64,000 bases of DNA. Origin: Chitinophagaceae bacterium. GTDB lineage: Bacteria > Bacteroidota > Bacteroidia > Chitinophagales > Chitinophagaceae. The notes beneath the pieces are model-generated. The model was not told the DNA's origin, ran no database searches, and was given only the letters and a program-made list of their open reading frames with translations. Each line of letters begins with the position of its first letter. The first letter of the stretch is position 1. Positions 36,349-45,918 of the stretch are shown piece by piece. Location: NCBI GenBank assembly GCA_022843585.1, contig JALHNJ010000001.1, positions 1,488,001 through 1,552,000 on the forward strand, read 5' to 3'. The position numbers were made by a program, and so were the translations under genes.

Positions 36349-37311
36349 CTATGATGTTTGTTGTTTCCAATAGTCGATGATATCCGATAAACTTTTTTCA
36401 ATTCCTATTTCAGGGTGCCATCCTAATTCAGTGTTTATTTTTTGATAAGAGCCAATTATTTTTTTATTTTCATTGGGTCTTGCTAACGAAGGGTTGGTTT
36501 CTGTTTCAACTTCTATATTCAACAGGTTGCTCATTATTTTAATAATGTCTTTTAGCAGAAAGCCTTTCCCAGAGCAAATATTATAAACCTCACCCTGCTT
36601 GCCTTCCTTCAACAAAAGGTAATAGGCTTTTACGACATCTCTTACATCCACAAAGTCCCGGATAATAGTTAAGTCGCCAGTAATAATTTTCTTAACCTTT
36701 TCGTCTGTTTTTGCCAATTGAACTAATTGTTTGGCAAAAGAAGAAAATACAAATGCATCTCTTTGTCCTGGCCCGATATGATTAAAAGATCTTGTCATAA
36801 TAATATCCATAGAGTAGCCATCTGCATAAATTTTCGAAAGCATCTCTTGTGATACTCTTGCTACGGCATAAGGGCTTAATGGCTTTAAAGGGTGTTGTTC
36901 TGTAAGTGGCAAATCTTTTTCTTCAACTTCGCCAAATTCTTCAGAAGAGCCAACGGATAGAATGCGACAGTTTTTATTAGTCAGCCGTATGCTTTCTACC
37001 AGGTTCAAAAAAATACTGGTGTTATTGACAAAACTTTCTTGTGGAGATTGCCAGCTTTGTGCAACTGAACTTACTGAGGCAAGGTGGAGAATATAATCGG
37101 GACTAAAGGAGTTGATTATTTTCTCCGTTGCGTCTTTATTCAGTAAATCAATTGCTTCAAATGAAACGGAGAGATTACTATAATTGGAAAAGTTGAAATT
37201 AGCAGGATTTTTATCAATGCCCAATACAACAGAGCCTGGCTCTTTGGAATTTAAATATTCTAGAAAATGCTGACTGACAAATCCTGTAAATCCAGTAAGT
37301 AAAATTCTCAT
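36349..37311 (-). CDS. rmd: GDP-6-deoxy-4-keto-D-mannose reductase-like (Rmd) SDR
   Basis: 320 residues from ATG 37311. Extended short-chain dehydrogenase: LTGFTGFVSQHFLEYL is the cofactor loop; LHLASVSSVAQSWQSP and VGSSEEFGEV follow; FNHIGPGQRDAFVFSS is the signature of the Rmd/GDP-rhamnose reductase group. The product is probably GDP-D-rhamnose made from the Gmd product. The catalytic Tyr is present in PYAVARVSQE, but the usual Lys four residues later is Arg (see findings). A dTDP or UDP substrate is not excluded. Confidence 0.75.
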   Translation of the reverse strand: MRILLTGFTGFVSQHFLEYLNSKEPGSVVLGIDKNPANFNFSNYSNLSVSFEAIDLLNKDATEKIINSFSPDYILHLASVSSVAQSWQSPQESFVNNTSIFLNLVESIRLTNKNCRILSVGSSEEFGEVEEKDLPLTEQHPLKPLSPYAVARVSQEMLSKIYADGYSMDIIMTRSFNHIGPGQRDAFVFSSFAKQLVQLAKTDEKVKKIITGDLTIIRDFVDVRDVVKAYYLLLKEGKQGEVYNICSGKGFLLKDIIKIMSNLLNIEVETETNPSLARPNENKKIIGSYQKINTELGWHPEIGIEKSLSDIIDYWKQQTS

Positions 37312-37357
37312 CAATCAAAATTAATGGATTTAGAACTTTCCCATTAACCTCAAATTT

Positions 37358-38287
37358 TTATGGTTGATAAGTAATTACAAGCTTAGGATGTTTTGCAGTT
37401 AATGAGTTTGTACTTGAGCAGAAATTTCTCATGTTGAAAGGAATTTCGTTCTGCAGAAGAATCATAAAGCCATAATTGCCGCTACTATGCATTGTAGCTA
37501 CCATGTTTTTAACATCAGTATCTATCAAGTCTAAAGAGGGAAGGGCTGTATGCGGAATAGATACCTGGTCAGTCGTAGTAGTAGGTGGTTGAGTTAACCA
37601 GAAAGTTGTTGCCGTATTCCAATCAGCAGAAATACGGCGAATAAACATTGCATTATTCGGGCCTTCGTTAGGAACAGTTTGCGTACCGTTTAAAGGCAAT
37701 GGATTAGAATATAAAGAAAGCTTCGCTGTAAGGATTGTTGCGGTAGCGGGTATTGTACTTAAGTTGAATTTTACTGCCCCTCTAATATATATAGTAGATC
37801 CGCTTGTCCATGTACCGGCAACCAATTCTGTTGCATGACCAGATTGATCCATAGAAGCATTACCCCATAGATGTCTTTCATTTGTATTATTCGCCGGCTG
37901 CAATGTCAACGTTTGTATAGGCGCAGCAGTGAATGTTACAGAAGTAGTATCAACATCCGTTAATCCTGCATTATCAGTAACTAAAAATTGAAAAATATAT
38001 TTGCCGGCTACAAATCCTGTAAAAGTTGTGGTGGGGGAACTAGGACTTGTAATAACAGGAACATTAGGACCTGATACTAAACTCCATAAATAACCGGTAA
38101 TGCTTCCGTTCTGCGTAGTTCCTGTGCCTGTTAGTGTAACAGTGCTTGCCGGAAGTTGTATGGCTTGTGCTGGGCCAGCTTCAGCCACCGGAGGATTTAC
38201 CTGTGGAGTGTCAACATCTTTTTGACAACTTATGAATGATAAACTTATTAATAATGTAAGTACTGGGAAGCGGAACAAAAATTTCAT
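37358..38287 (-). CDS. Lipoprotein with PKD and DNRLRE-type domains
   Basis: 309 residues. A type II signal peptide with LSFISC (Cys about 21). About residues 33-120 form a PKD-like domain (AEAGPAQAIQLPASTVTLTG, YLWSLVSGP, FLVTDNAGLTD). The C-terminal 180 residues look like a DNRLRE beta-sandwich (AVKFNLSTIPATATILTAKLSLYS, ISADWNTATTFW, LDLIDTDVKNMVA). It is surface-exposed or periplasmic, possibly glycan-binding. It sits between the polysaccharide genes with its own leader and no visible operon partner. Confidence 0.75.
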   Translation of the reverse strand: MKFLFRFPVLTLLISLSFISCQKDVDTPQVNPPVAEAGPAQAIQLPASTVTLTGTGTTQNGSITGYLWSLVSGPNVPVITSPSSPTTTFTGFVAGKYIFQFLVTDNAGLTDVDTTSVTFTAAPIQTLTLQPANNTNERHLWGNASMDQSGHATELVAGTWTSGSTIYIRGAVKFNLSTIPATATILTAKLSLYSNPLPLNGTQTVPNEGPNNAMFIRRISADWNTATTFWLTQPPTTTTDQVSIPHTALPSLDLIDTDVKNMVATMHSSGNYGFMILLQNEIPFNMRNFCSSTNSLTAKHPKLVITYQP

Positions 38288-38355
38288 AATTAGAGTATTA
38301 GGTAAATGGTAAAAGCCGATTGATAAAAATATTTATTTTACCTGACAGGTGCAAA

Positions 38356-39468
38356 TTAAATAGCTGTAAAAACTATTTTATGGATGATATTATTCCAATA
38401 GTAATTATCGTAAAATGAATTGGGTGTTTTATTAATTATATCTTTCTGGCTAACAACGGTTTGGACAAAGCTTTCCCAATCTCCGTCCGTCACTAATTTC
38501 AATTTCTCCCCACAAGTTTCTTTTAAAATACCGGCAGCACCAGATTGGGTAGATATAACCGTAGCGCCAAACGCAATTGCTTCTACCATTTTAGTTTTTA
38601 TACCACCGCCACTTAGTACCGGGTTGAGAAAAATATCAGCGGCTTTAAAATAGGTTTCAATGTTATCAACAAAACCTGCGTAGAGAATGTTTTTATCAGC
38701 GTAATCTTTCAGCTCATTCATTTCATCCGGTAACCCTTTGCCACAGATAATAATTTTGTAGGGGAACGAATTTTCTTTCAGTAATAAAGGATTGATTTCG
38801 GTAAGAATAATTTTCAGTGCATCAAGGTTCGGTTTATAATTCAGCAACCCATTAAAAAGAATGATTTTTTCATTACTGTTAATGCCGTGTCGCTGCGCAA
38901 TAATATTTTTGTTGGCTGGTTTATCCGATGGAGATCCATGTATTGCTACACCAAATGGTAAATCAAAACATTTCTCTTTTGGTATTTCCCATTTTGTAAT
39001 CGCAAATTCCTTGTCTTCCGGACTAATAAAAAATAATCCATCGGCTTTTCTGAAAGCCCATTTTTCATACACTTTTAATATCGGCCACCACCACCTGCCG
39101 GTAGAACGGAACCGCTGGTATTCTATATTATGCGTATGGAGAATGGTTTTTACACCCGTTTTCTTTTTGATACGATTAGCCAGCCATGCAAAATAAGGAT
39201 GCTCCCATATTACCGCATCAAATTTTTCTTGCTGAACTAGCTGAGTGATTTTTTTTACAAGACTACTGTCAATGTACCGGCTAAAGGATCTTTTTAATAG
39301 CGGAATTTTTTTATAAGTCTTCGCCAGTGAAAAATCATTTTCTGCTACAGAAATAACAGTCAGGTCAACTTCTTTGCTTAAATACTCCAAAAATTGCGCA
39401 ATGAATTTTTGCCCCCCTGAAAAAAAAGGCAGATAAGGGTAGGGGGCTATAACTAATATTTTCTTCAT
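38356..39468 (-). CDS. Glycosyltransferase family 4-like
   Basis: 370 residues from the ATG at 39468, which gives a 7-bp spacing from the upstream YfhO-family stop; the longer frame to 39525 would overlap that gene. MKKILVIAPYPYLPFFSGGQKF is the acceptor-side start, ILHTHNIEYQRFRS and FFISPEDKEF follow, and the donor side has FNGLLNYKPNLDALK and LNPVLSGGGIKTKMVEAIAFGA with the donor-site Glu. Joins the polysaccharide or protein glycosylation set. Co-directional with and very close to the YfhO-like gene. Confidence 0.85.
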   Translation of the reverse strand: MKKILVIAPYPYLPFFSGGQKFIAQFLEYLSKEVDLTVISVAENDFSLAKTYKKIPLLKRSFSRYIDSSLVKKITQLVQQEKFDAVIWEHPYFAWLANRIKKKTGVKTILHTHNIEYQRFRSTGRWWWPILKVYEKWAFRKADGLFFISPEDKEFAITKWEIPKEKCFDLPFGVAIHGSPSDKPANKNIIAQRHGINSNEKIILFNGLLNYKPNLDALKIILTEINPLLLKENSFPYKIIICGKGLPDEMNELKDYADKNILYAGFVDNIETYFKAADIFLNPVLSGGGIKTKMVEAIAFGATVISTQSGAAGILKETCGEKLKLVTDGDWESFVQTVVSQKDIINKTPNSFYDNYYWNNIIHKIVFTAI

Positions 39469-39475
39469 TGCCGCA

Positions 39476-41944
39476 TCAGGCTGTTTTTCGTCCTTCTCTC
39501 CAGGCCATAAATAATCCTCCTGCAAAAACGATGAGTATAATGATGGAAGTAATAAACATAATAGAAGTGCCGCTCTTTACTGATTCAGGTTCAAACACAA
39601 ACTTCACGGTATGTTTTCCGCTTGGTATAGAAACGCCACGAAGGACATAGTTGGCATTTACATAGTCTACTTTCTTTCCATCTATATAGGCATTCCATCC
39701 TACCGGGTAATACACTTCACTAAATACAGCAAATTGAGGTCCGTTGCAATTCGCTTCATATTCTATTGCATCATTATCGTACTTGATCATTTTAATAGAA
39801 GAAGCAGAATCTGCCTGTGGCTGAACTACAATGGTACTAAATGATTTTTCTACGATAGCGGTGTCTTTCAAATTTGTATTACCTAATGCAATAATAGCCG
39901 CCACCTGGTCATCCACCAATTTTACATTTTTAACCAACCAGCAAGGGCCAAATGCTTCCGGGTTTGGAAGTAAACCTGGCTGACCTGTTTGCGGATCTTG
40001 TACGACAATATATTTGGTGTTCAGCATATTTAAAATTGCTGGAGTTGGTCTCGATGACAAATACTTTTCGATCACATCCTGGTAAATACGCAACTTGGCC
40101 GGGTGATAACCTCCTACAGATTTATGGAAGTAAGAGGTACGGGACTCGGCATAAGGATTGCCACCCGACATATTAAATACACGATAGTTGGGATCTTTAT
40201 CCTGCAATATTTGCTGATCAATGGTAGTTGGGGCAAAGTTAGTATTCGCATACTCATCTGGTGATACATAATACTCATCATCCAGGTATTTGTGACTCAC
40301 CATGGTTAACTCAACAGTGCTGATAAAAAGAAGAATTATTCCAGCCGCTAGCGGTTTGATCCAATTCTTCAAATAAGCGTACAAAACACCGAGTAATAAA
40401 ATTGCAAATCCTGCCGCTCTTAACAATTGTCCGCCAAACATGGCTTTGCGATCTTCTTTAAGTCCAGAAAGTGTAAGTCTTGCTATTTCATCGTCACCCC
40501 CAGATCTTTTAATATAATCAAAGATGCCAGAATCATTGATCGAGCTATAATTTATTGTCATGTACATCAATCCAAGAAAAGCAAACAAACCACCAACGGT
40601 ATATAATATTTTTTTAAAATCTGCTTTTAAATTGTCTTTTGCTTTTTCTTCAAATAATAAATATTGTAAGGATAATGCTGCAGTAACACCAACAGCGAAT
40701 TGCGGTATTACTTGTGAAAAAGAAGGTGCTCTGAATTTATTATACATCGGCATGTATTCAAATAGAAATACATTAAAGCTGCCAAAGTATTTCCCCCATG
40801 CCATAAAGATGCCGAAGACTGTTATGGCCAATAAGCCCCAGCGGATTGGTTTTTTCACTACTACAAAACCAATTAGCCCCAATAAACAAATAATGACTCC
40901 TAGATAGGCAGGTCCTGCGGTAGACAGTTTTCCCCAATAGCCTGGAAGGTTTGCAATTAATTGTGTGGCTGCGTTTTCATTTACTCCTTTTTCAACAAGC
41001 TTTTCTATTGCGTTTGATGACTCTCCGGCTAATGTTGAACCACCACCACCAAAAGCATTTGGCATTAAAAAAGTTACTGTTTCTGCTGTACCAAGACTAT
41101 ATTCAAACGCATAGGATGTATCAAGTCCTGATGTCTTAGCTACTTTTACAGAATCGCCTTCAATAGAAATATTCTTCCCTCCCCGCATCGTATATTTCGC
41201 ATACTCAGAAGTTGTTTTTAATGTCAATGCATTACCTGCAATACCTATAATGGCTGAAATAATTGTAATTGCAGCTGCAATTCCCAAATGCTTCCAGTCT
41301 TTATTTTTTATCCATACATACACATAACAAAGTGTAATGGCCACTGCAATTAAAAAAGTATAATAACTTACCTGCAAGTGGTTTACTCCAATTTGTTGGT
41401 ACGTTGCATAAGTTGTTAATGCAAGCCCCAGCCAATATTTTTTCTCGTAGGTGAAAATTAATCCTGCGATCAGCAAGGGCATAAATGCAGTGGCAAGCAT
41501 CTGCGTATCATGTCCTGCGGCAACAATAACCGGGTTGTATGTAGAAAATGCAAATCCAAGCCCTGCCAGTATTCCAATTACTGGTCTTATTCTTAACGCC
41601 AGGCAAAGCACATAAAAACAAACACAGGCTAAAAAGAAAAAGTTGATCGGCTTTGGTAGTCCAAATGAAAATATTTTAGTCAGATCAGGTAAAATTGTTT
41701 TGCCTTCCATCGCCACCTGGTAATTGGGCATGCCGCTAAAAAGGTTGGGGTTCCACAACGGGAATTTGCCGTTCTTATCTTTATACTCGAACGAATTTTG
41801 CGCCATTCCTTTCCAGCCCACATTGTCATGCTGGTTCAGCACATCACCTTCTAATGCTGGTTTGCAAAACAGCACCGAAACGATTAAAAATATAAGAACA
41901 GCAATAAAATGAGGGAGTAATTTTTGCAGCAGGGAATTTTTCAT
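39476..41944 (-). CDS. YfhO-family polytopic membrane protein
   Basis: 822 residues. Starts with a transmembrane helix (LPHFIAVLIFLIVSVLF), a periplasmic loop with LNQHDNVGWKGM and FPLWNPNLFSGMP, then many hydrophobic helices to about residue 560. A soluble C-terminal domain follows (YRVFNMSGGNPYAESRTSYFHKSVGGYH, GWNAYIDGKKVDY), ending in one more helix. This is the YfhO plan, a GT-C-like fold linked to glycosylation of teichoic acids or lipids in other phyla; the donor here is unknown. Forms a pair with the glycosyltransferase gene 7 bp downstream. Confidence 0.85.
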   Translation of the reverse strand: MKNSLLQKLLPHFIAVLIFLIVSVLFCKPALEGDVLNQHDNVGWKGMAQNSFEYKDKNGKFPLWNPNLFSGMPNYQVAMEGKTILPDLTKIFSFGLPKPINFFFLACVCFYVLCLALRIRPVIGILAGLGFAFSTYNPVIVAAGHDTQMLATAFMPLLIAGLIFTYEKKYWLGLALTTYATYQQIGVNHLQVSYYTFLIAVAITLCYVYVWIKNKDWKHLGIAAAITIISAIIGIAGNALTLKTTSEYAKYTMRGGKNISIEGDSVKVAKTSGLDTSYAFEYSLGTAETVTFLMPNAFGGGGSTLAGESSNAIEKLVEKGVNENAATQLIANLPGYWGKLSTAGPAYLGVIICLLGLIGFVVVKKPIRWGLLAITVFGIFMAWGKYFGSFNVFLFEYMPMYNKFRAPSFSQVIPQFAVGVTAALSLQYLLFEEKAKDNLKADFKKILYTVGGLFAFLGLMYMTINYSSINDSGIFDYIKRSGGDDEIARLTLSGLKEDRKAMFGGQLLRAAGFAILLLGVLYAYLKNWIKPLAAGIILLFISTVELTMVSHKYLDDEYYVSPDEYANTNFAPTTIDQQILQDKDPNYRVFNMSGGNPYAESRTSYFHKSVGGYHPAKLRIYQDVIEKYLSSRPTPAILNMLNTKYIVVQDPQTGQPGLLPNPEAFGPCWLVKNVKLVDDQVAAIIALGNTNLKDTAIVEKSFSTIVVQPQADSASSIKMIKYDNDAIEYEANCNGPQFAVFSEVYYPVGWNAYIDGKKVDYVNANYVLRGVSIPSGKHTVKFVFEPESVKSGTSIMFITSIIILIVFAGGLFMAWREGRKTA

Positions 41945-41996
41945 TCATCAACAATATTAGGCTGACAAAATAATGCTATTTTAGACTAAAATCCCG

Positions 41997-42305
41997 ATGC
42001 GCTGGCTTTTATTTTTGTCAAGATTGGCCTTTATATCAGGTATTTGCATATTGGTATGGCTGATACTCGCCATGGTAGAAACGGAGAATAGTGAACTATT
42101 TTCATCTACCGTTATTATCATTGGTTATGCCCTCGGTGCAGTTATCCTTCCGTTAACAAATATCTGTTACCTGGTGGTTGTGTTGAGGGGAAAGAAATTG
42201 CGACCCACTGTACCCTTGTGGTTAATTATTGCAAACATCTTTTTCTTAATACTGTTGATTTACTACATCTTTTATCTCAATGATCCATACTATCATCAAA
42301 AATAA
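41997..42305 (+). CDS. Small three-helix membrane protein
   Basis: 102 residues with three hydrophobic segments (near 2-22, 36-60 and 72-95). No motif. Its last 26 bp overlap the start of the queuosine-precursor transporter gene, so the two genes are translationally linked. Function unknown; it might be an accessory subunit, but that is only inferred from linkage. Confidence 0.6.
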   Translation: MRWLLFLSRLAFISGICILVWLILAMVETENSELFSSTVIIIGYALGAVILPLTNICYLVVVLRGKKLRPTVPLWLIIANIFFLILLIYYIFYLNDPYYHQK

Positions 42306-43080
42306 ACCTACCAGGCTGTTCCTTATTTTGAGCGGCATTTTTATTACCAATGCATTAATTGCAGAGTTTATTGGTGTAAAAATATTTTCACTGGAATCTA
42401 CTTTTGGTTTACAGCCGGTAGATATAAAATTATTTGGCGGCAGCTATTCCTTTAATCTTACCTGCGGTGTCTTACTTTGGCCGGTAGTTTTTGTGATGAC
42501 AGATATTATCAATGAATATTATGGTGTAAAAGGCGTCCGGTTTTTAAGCTGGCTAACCATCTGTTTAATTGCTTTTGGATTCTTAATGGTGTATGGTGCT
42601 ATTCAGACTGAACCCAATGGATGGTGGGTAACGAGTAAAAAGGAAGCTGGAATTGAAAATATGAGTGTGGCTTTCAATGGTATTTATGGGCAGGGGTTGG
42701 GAATTATCATTGCCTCCATGACAGCTTTTTTGGTGGCACAGCTAATTGATGTTTTTGTTTTTCATCGAATCAAAAAAATGACCGGTGAAAAAAAGATTTG
42801 GCTACGGGCCACTGGTTCTACTGTTGTTTCTCAACTGATCGACAGTTTTGTGGTGCTTTTTATTGCTTTTTATTTTTATCCGAAGTTAATAAAGGGACAA
42901 GGTGAACCGTGGCCGTTCGACCAGTTAATTGCTATTTGTATCGTTAACTATATTTACAAATTTATTGTAGCGTTATTGCTAACTCCGGTAATTTATTTAG
43001 TACACAATCGAATTGAAAGATATTTGGGACAGGAGCAGGCTACAGCCATGAAGAAGGCGGCGATGGGGGATGAGTCGTAG
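42280..43080 (+). CDS. yhhQ: Queuosine precursor transporter (YhhQ/QPTR family)
   Basis: 266 residues. Six or so membrane helices with the family landmarks LSGIFITNALIAEFIGVKIF, GVLLWPVVFVMTDIINEYYGVKGVRF, and SQLIDSFVVLFIAFY near 190. YhhQ-type transporters bring the queuosine precursor (7-cyano-7-deazaguanine or queuine) across the inner membrane for tRNA modification. The long extra loop GAIQTEPNGWWVTSKKEAG is also found in Bacteroidota members. Start at the ATG overlapping the upstream small membrane gene. Convergent with the Nudix gene. Confidence 0.9.
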   Translation: MIHTIIKNKPTRLFLILSGIFITNALIAEFIGVKIFSLESTFGLQPVDIKLFGGSYSFNLTCGVLLWPVVFVMTDIINEYYGVKGVRFLSWLTICLIAFGFLMVYGAIQTEPNGWWVTSKKEAGIENMSVAFNGIYGQGLGIIIASMTAFLVAQLIDVFVFHRIKKMTGEKKIWLRATGSTVVSQLIDSFVVLFIAFYFYPKLIKGQGEPWPFDQLIAICIVNYIYKFIVALLLTPVIYLVHNRIERYLGQEQATAMKKAAMGDES

Positions 43081-43111
43081 GAAGTTTTTGCAAATAGCTT
43101 TTATGTAATAG

Positions 43112-43576
43112 CTAAAAATCTTCCTTTACCATCTTCGCTACGATCTTATCAATTGGCAAAGTAACATTATCAGCAGAAAAATCATTCCAGTCAATAAACC
43201 GAAAGGTTTCTATTTCTTTTGTGTCTTCGTAAATCCTTAATTGTGCTTCATCAAAATCAAAAGGCCTGGTACGAAGCGGTGCTTTTATTTCTTCTAATGC
43301 AGTTATAAAATAATAGATGGAGATGATCTGGTGTCCGGGATTGAAAGCAGATAGTTGAAAAAAATCGGTCGTGTAAATATGCTCATCAACACTTACAGTT
43401 AAATTCATTTCTTCCAAAAATTCTCTTTTCAAGCAATCTCTTGTTCCTTCACCAAACTCTAAGCCGCCGCCGGGGAATTTGGTGATATAACTTCCCCGAA
43501 TTAATTCATCGCTTACTAAAACTTGTTTTTTTTCATTGATAAGTATGCCGTAAACTCTTAGGTTAAAGTGCTGCAT
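43112..43576 (-). CDS. Nudix hydrolase
   Basis: 154 residues. The Nudix box runs GGLEFGEGTRDCLKREFLEEMNL (about 37-59), matching Gx5Ex7REUxEE with the usual Gly before the last residue replaced by Asn. The N-terminus (RVYGILINEKKQVLVSDE) is a family strand. Members hydrolyse nucleotide diphosphates or ADP-ribose; the substrate cannot be told. It begins 7 bp after the corA stop, so the two share a transcript. Confidence 0.88.
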   Translation of the reverse strand: MQHFNLRVYGILINEKKQVLVSDELIRGSYITKFPGGGLEFGEGTRDCLKREFLEEMNLTVSVDEHIYTTDFFQLSAFNPGHQIISIYYFITALEEIKAPLRTRPFDFDEAQLRIYEDTKEIETFRFIDWNDFSADNVTLPIDKIVAKMVKEDF

Positions 43577-43582
43577 GGGGGA

Positions 43583-44521
43583 TTAAAATATTTTCTTCCT
43601 AAGAAAAAACCAACCAATAAACAAAGAAATGATAAGCGATAAACCTACCGGCATATAAAATGCCAGTTTAGATTCCTGATAGGGGATGGGTACGTTCATT
43701 CCATATATGCTGGCTACAAGTACTGGTAATGTAAGTACAATTGTAATTACCGAAAGTCGTTTTAAAACTTCGTTCTGATTGTTGGCAATGATGCCGGCAA
43801 ATGCATCCAACGTACTACTTAGGATGTTGCTGTAAATATTGGTCATCTCCAATGCCTGTGAGTTATCAACGATCAAGTCATCCAAAAATTCTTTTTCATC
43901 CTCGATCAGCGGTAAAAAACTGGTACGCTGTAATTTCATTAGTAATAATTCGTTTGATCGGAGTGCTGTATGAAAGTAGACAAGGCTTTTTTGTATGCGC
44001 ATCAACTCTAAAAGGTGTTCGTTTCGGCTGGCATCGTATAATTTTTGTTCAAGTGTATTACGACGCTGGTTAATTTGTTTCAGGTGCTCCATGAAATTCT
44101 GAATGATCTTTTCAAATATTTTCAGCACCATCATATTCCGTTTATCGGTTTGGCGGTTTTGAAAAGTATTCAGGAATTTTTTGATAGCAGGATTATCAAA
44201 AGAATTAACAGTTAAAATATGGTTATGCGTAAGAATGATACAGATCGGAATGGTAATATAATAGGCATCACTTTCGTTGAACGAATTATTTTCCGTAGGC
44301 GTTTTAATAACAATGAGTTTTACATTGTCATCTTCTTCAAAACGGCTTCTTTCGTCTATATCGAGTGAGTCGGTGAGAAAGTCAATTGGAATATCAAGGC
44401 CCTCAGAAAGTTCAGAAAATTCTTCTTGTTTTAATGGCGGCGACACATTTACCCAGGCACCATCTTCTACTTTATCAATTTCAACAGTTTGCTGGTTGAT
44501 ATTTTTGAAATACTGAATCAT
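43583..44521 (-). CDS. corA: CorA-family magnesium transporter
   Basis: 312 residues. The signature YGMNVP sits near 273 after the first of two C-terminal helices (VLTLPVLVASI), and the second helix (VGLSLIISLFIGWFFL) ends in a basic KKIF tail. The large cytoplasmic N-terminal domain has the family PICIILTHNHILTV stretch. CorA pentamers conduct Mg2+, Co2+ or Ni2+ inward. Precedes the Nudix gene by 7 bp. Confidence 0.92.
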   Translation of the reverse strand: MIQYFKNINQQTVEIDKVEDGAWVNVSPPLKQEEFSELSEGLDIPIDFLTDSLDIDERSRFEEDDNVKLIVIKTPTENNSFNESDAYYITIPICIILTHNHILTVNSFDNPAIKKFLNTFQNRQTDKRNMMVLKIFEKIIQNFMEHLKQINQRRNTLEQKLYDASRNEHLLELMRIQKSLVYFHTALRSNELLLMKLQRTSFLPLIEDEKEFLDDLIVDNSQALEMTNIYSNILSSTLDAFAGIIANNQNEVLKRLSVITIVLTLPVLVASIYGMNVPIPYQESKLAFYMPVGLSLIISLFIGWFFLRKKIF

Positions 44522-44584
44522 GTAGCCTGTATATTTTAAAAGGTGGTCTGAACCGGTTGCAAAGGTAAGTTTGTGAAGCGGAAT

Positions 44585-45127
44585 TTAGTACTGCGTTTTT
44601 TTCTTAATTAGTGCAAGGTGGTGGAAAGTATGATAAATATTGAAATAGCCTAACTCCCGCAAAGTTATTTTACCCAATAGAGGATGCGGAGCTAAATATT
44701 TATCCAATTGGTTTGTTTCCCATTTCCTTTTTAACGCAATTGCCAGTTTGTTCATGGCGTTAGAAAAATCATCAAGAAGCACTTGTTTCCCTATTGCTGG
44801 CGAAATAGGTTTTGGCACAAATCGTCCACCGGCTTTGCCACCTTTTTCTAATTTTGATTTGTATTTTTCTACTAACTCATCATAAGTACGGGAAGGCCGG
44901 TTTGGTTTGCCAGCAAACAATCGTACAATAAATTTGGGTAGTATATAGGCCAGCCGGCTACTGTTAGTGGCCGTAGTAAGATGTGCAATATCTTGTGCAA
45001 TCGACCATTTTGTTTCGGGTTGATGAAAAAATATTTCATCGCTTATTTCTATGCAATAAGCAAGGGTTTCATTTAATGCAGCTATCAGCTGTTGTGTAAT
45101 TTCTTCTTTAGATAAAATGGGAGCCAT
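44585..45127 (-). CDS. DinB-family protein
   Basis: 180 residues. KWSIAQDIAHLTTATN supplies the first conserved His, and GYFNIYHTFHHLALIKK the His pair at the C-terminus (HTFHH). Four-helix DinB fold, probably metal-binding; thiol transferases and hydrolases occur in this family, substrate not known. Unlike the DinB at 2.8 kb it has no signal peptide. Starts 2 bp after the dapF stop, last of a probable three-gene operon with dapF and the phosphorylase. Confidence 0.8.
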   Translation of the reverse strand: MAPILSKEEITQQLIAALNETLAYCIEISDEIFFHQPETKWSIAQDIAHLTTATNSSRLAYILPKFIVRLFAGKPNRPSRTYDELVEKYKSKLEKGGKAGGRFVPKPISPAIGKQVLLDDFSNAMNKLAIALKRKWETNQLDKYLAPHPLLGKITLRELGYFNIYHTFHHLALIKKKTQY

Positions 45128-45129
45128 AA

Positions 45130-45918
45130 CTATTTGATTTCAACTGAGCCTTCAAAAACTTTTTCGGCAGGGCCGCAAAGCCAGATGTTTTCGTAACGGG
45201 TGTCATCTATTTTGTCGTACTCAACTGTTAATGTACCGCCCAATGTTTTTACTTCCACATCATTAAATCCATTTTCGTTATGGTAGCAAACAAGTGCTGC
45301 AGCTGTTACACCGGTACCGCAGGAAAAAGTTTCATCTTCTACACCCCGTTCATACGTTCTGACAATAATTTTATCTACCTCACTTAATTGTTCGGTAAAA
45401 TTTACATTGATACCTTCTTCTAAAAACTCTTTGCTATTCCTGATCTCAGAACCTTTCTTAAACACATCCATCTCCATAACATTTGATACCATTTTGATAT
45501 AATGCGGAGAGCCGGTATCGAGTATAAAATCATTATGGAATTTGCGTATAGTTTTAACATCTTTCATTTTCAGTGAAACAATGCCCTCTATATCTATCTC
45601 TGCTTCATGCGGACCGTCATAAGCTATAAAGCGATATTTCTCCCTGTGAATGCCAAGGTGATATGCAAATTTTGTGATGCAGCGTCCGCCATTGCCACAC
45701 ATGCTGCCTTCTTTGCCATCAGCATTATAGTATTTCATTTCAAAGTCGAAGCCATTTTTTTCATTCAATAGCATTAGTCCATCTGCACCGATGCCAAATC
45801 TTCTATCACAAAGTTTGTGTATCTGTTCCGTTGTCAATGACGAGTATTCGCCATTGCGGTTATCAGCGAGAATAAAATCATTTCCTGTTCCCTGGTATTT
45901 ATAAAAATTGAGTTTCAT
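45130..45918 (-). CDS. dapF: Diaminopimelate epimerase
   Basis: 262 residues. Interconverts LL- and meso-diaminopimelate, supplying peptidoglycan and lysine. The two catalytic Cys are visible: MCGNGGRC near 72-79 and FSCGTGVTAAA near 208. YQGTGNDFILADNR is the usual front motif. The ATG overlaps the stop of the upstream phosphorylase by one base (TAATG), and the DinB gene starts 2 bp after its stop. It is therefore translationally coupled within a three-gene unit. Confidence 0.95.
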   Translation of the reverse strand: MKLNFYKYQGTGNDFILADNRNGEYSSLTTEQIHKLCDRRFGIGADGLMLLNEKNGFDFEMKYYNADGKEGSMCGNGGRCITKFAYHLGIHREKYRFIAYDGPHEAEIDIEGIVSLKMKDVKTIRKFHNDFILDTGSPHYIKMVSNVMEMDVFKKGSEIRNSKEFLEEGINVNFTEQLSEVDKIIVRTYERGVEDETFSCGTGVTAAALVCYHNENGFNDVEVKTLGGTLTVEYDKIDDTRYENIWLCGPAEKVFEGSVEIK

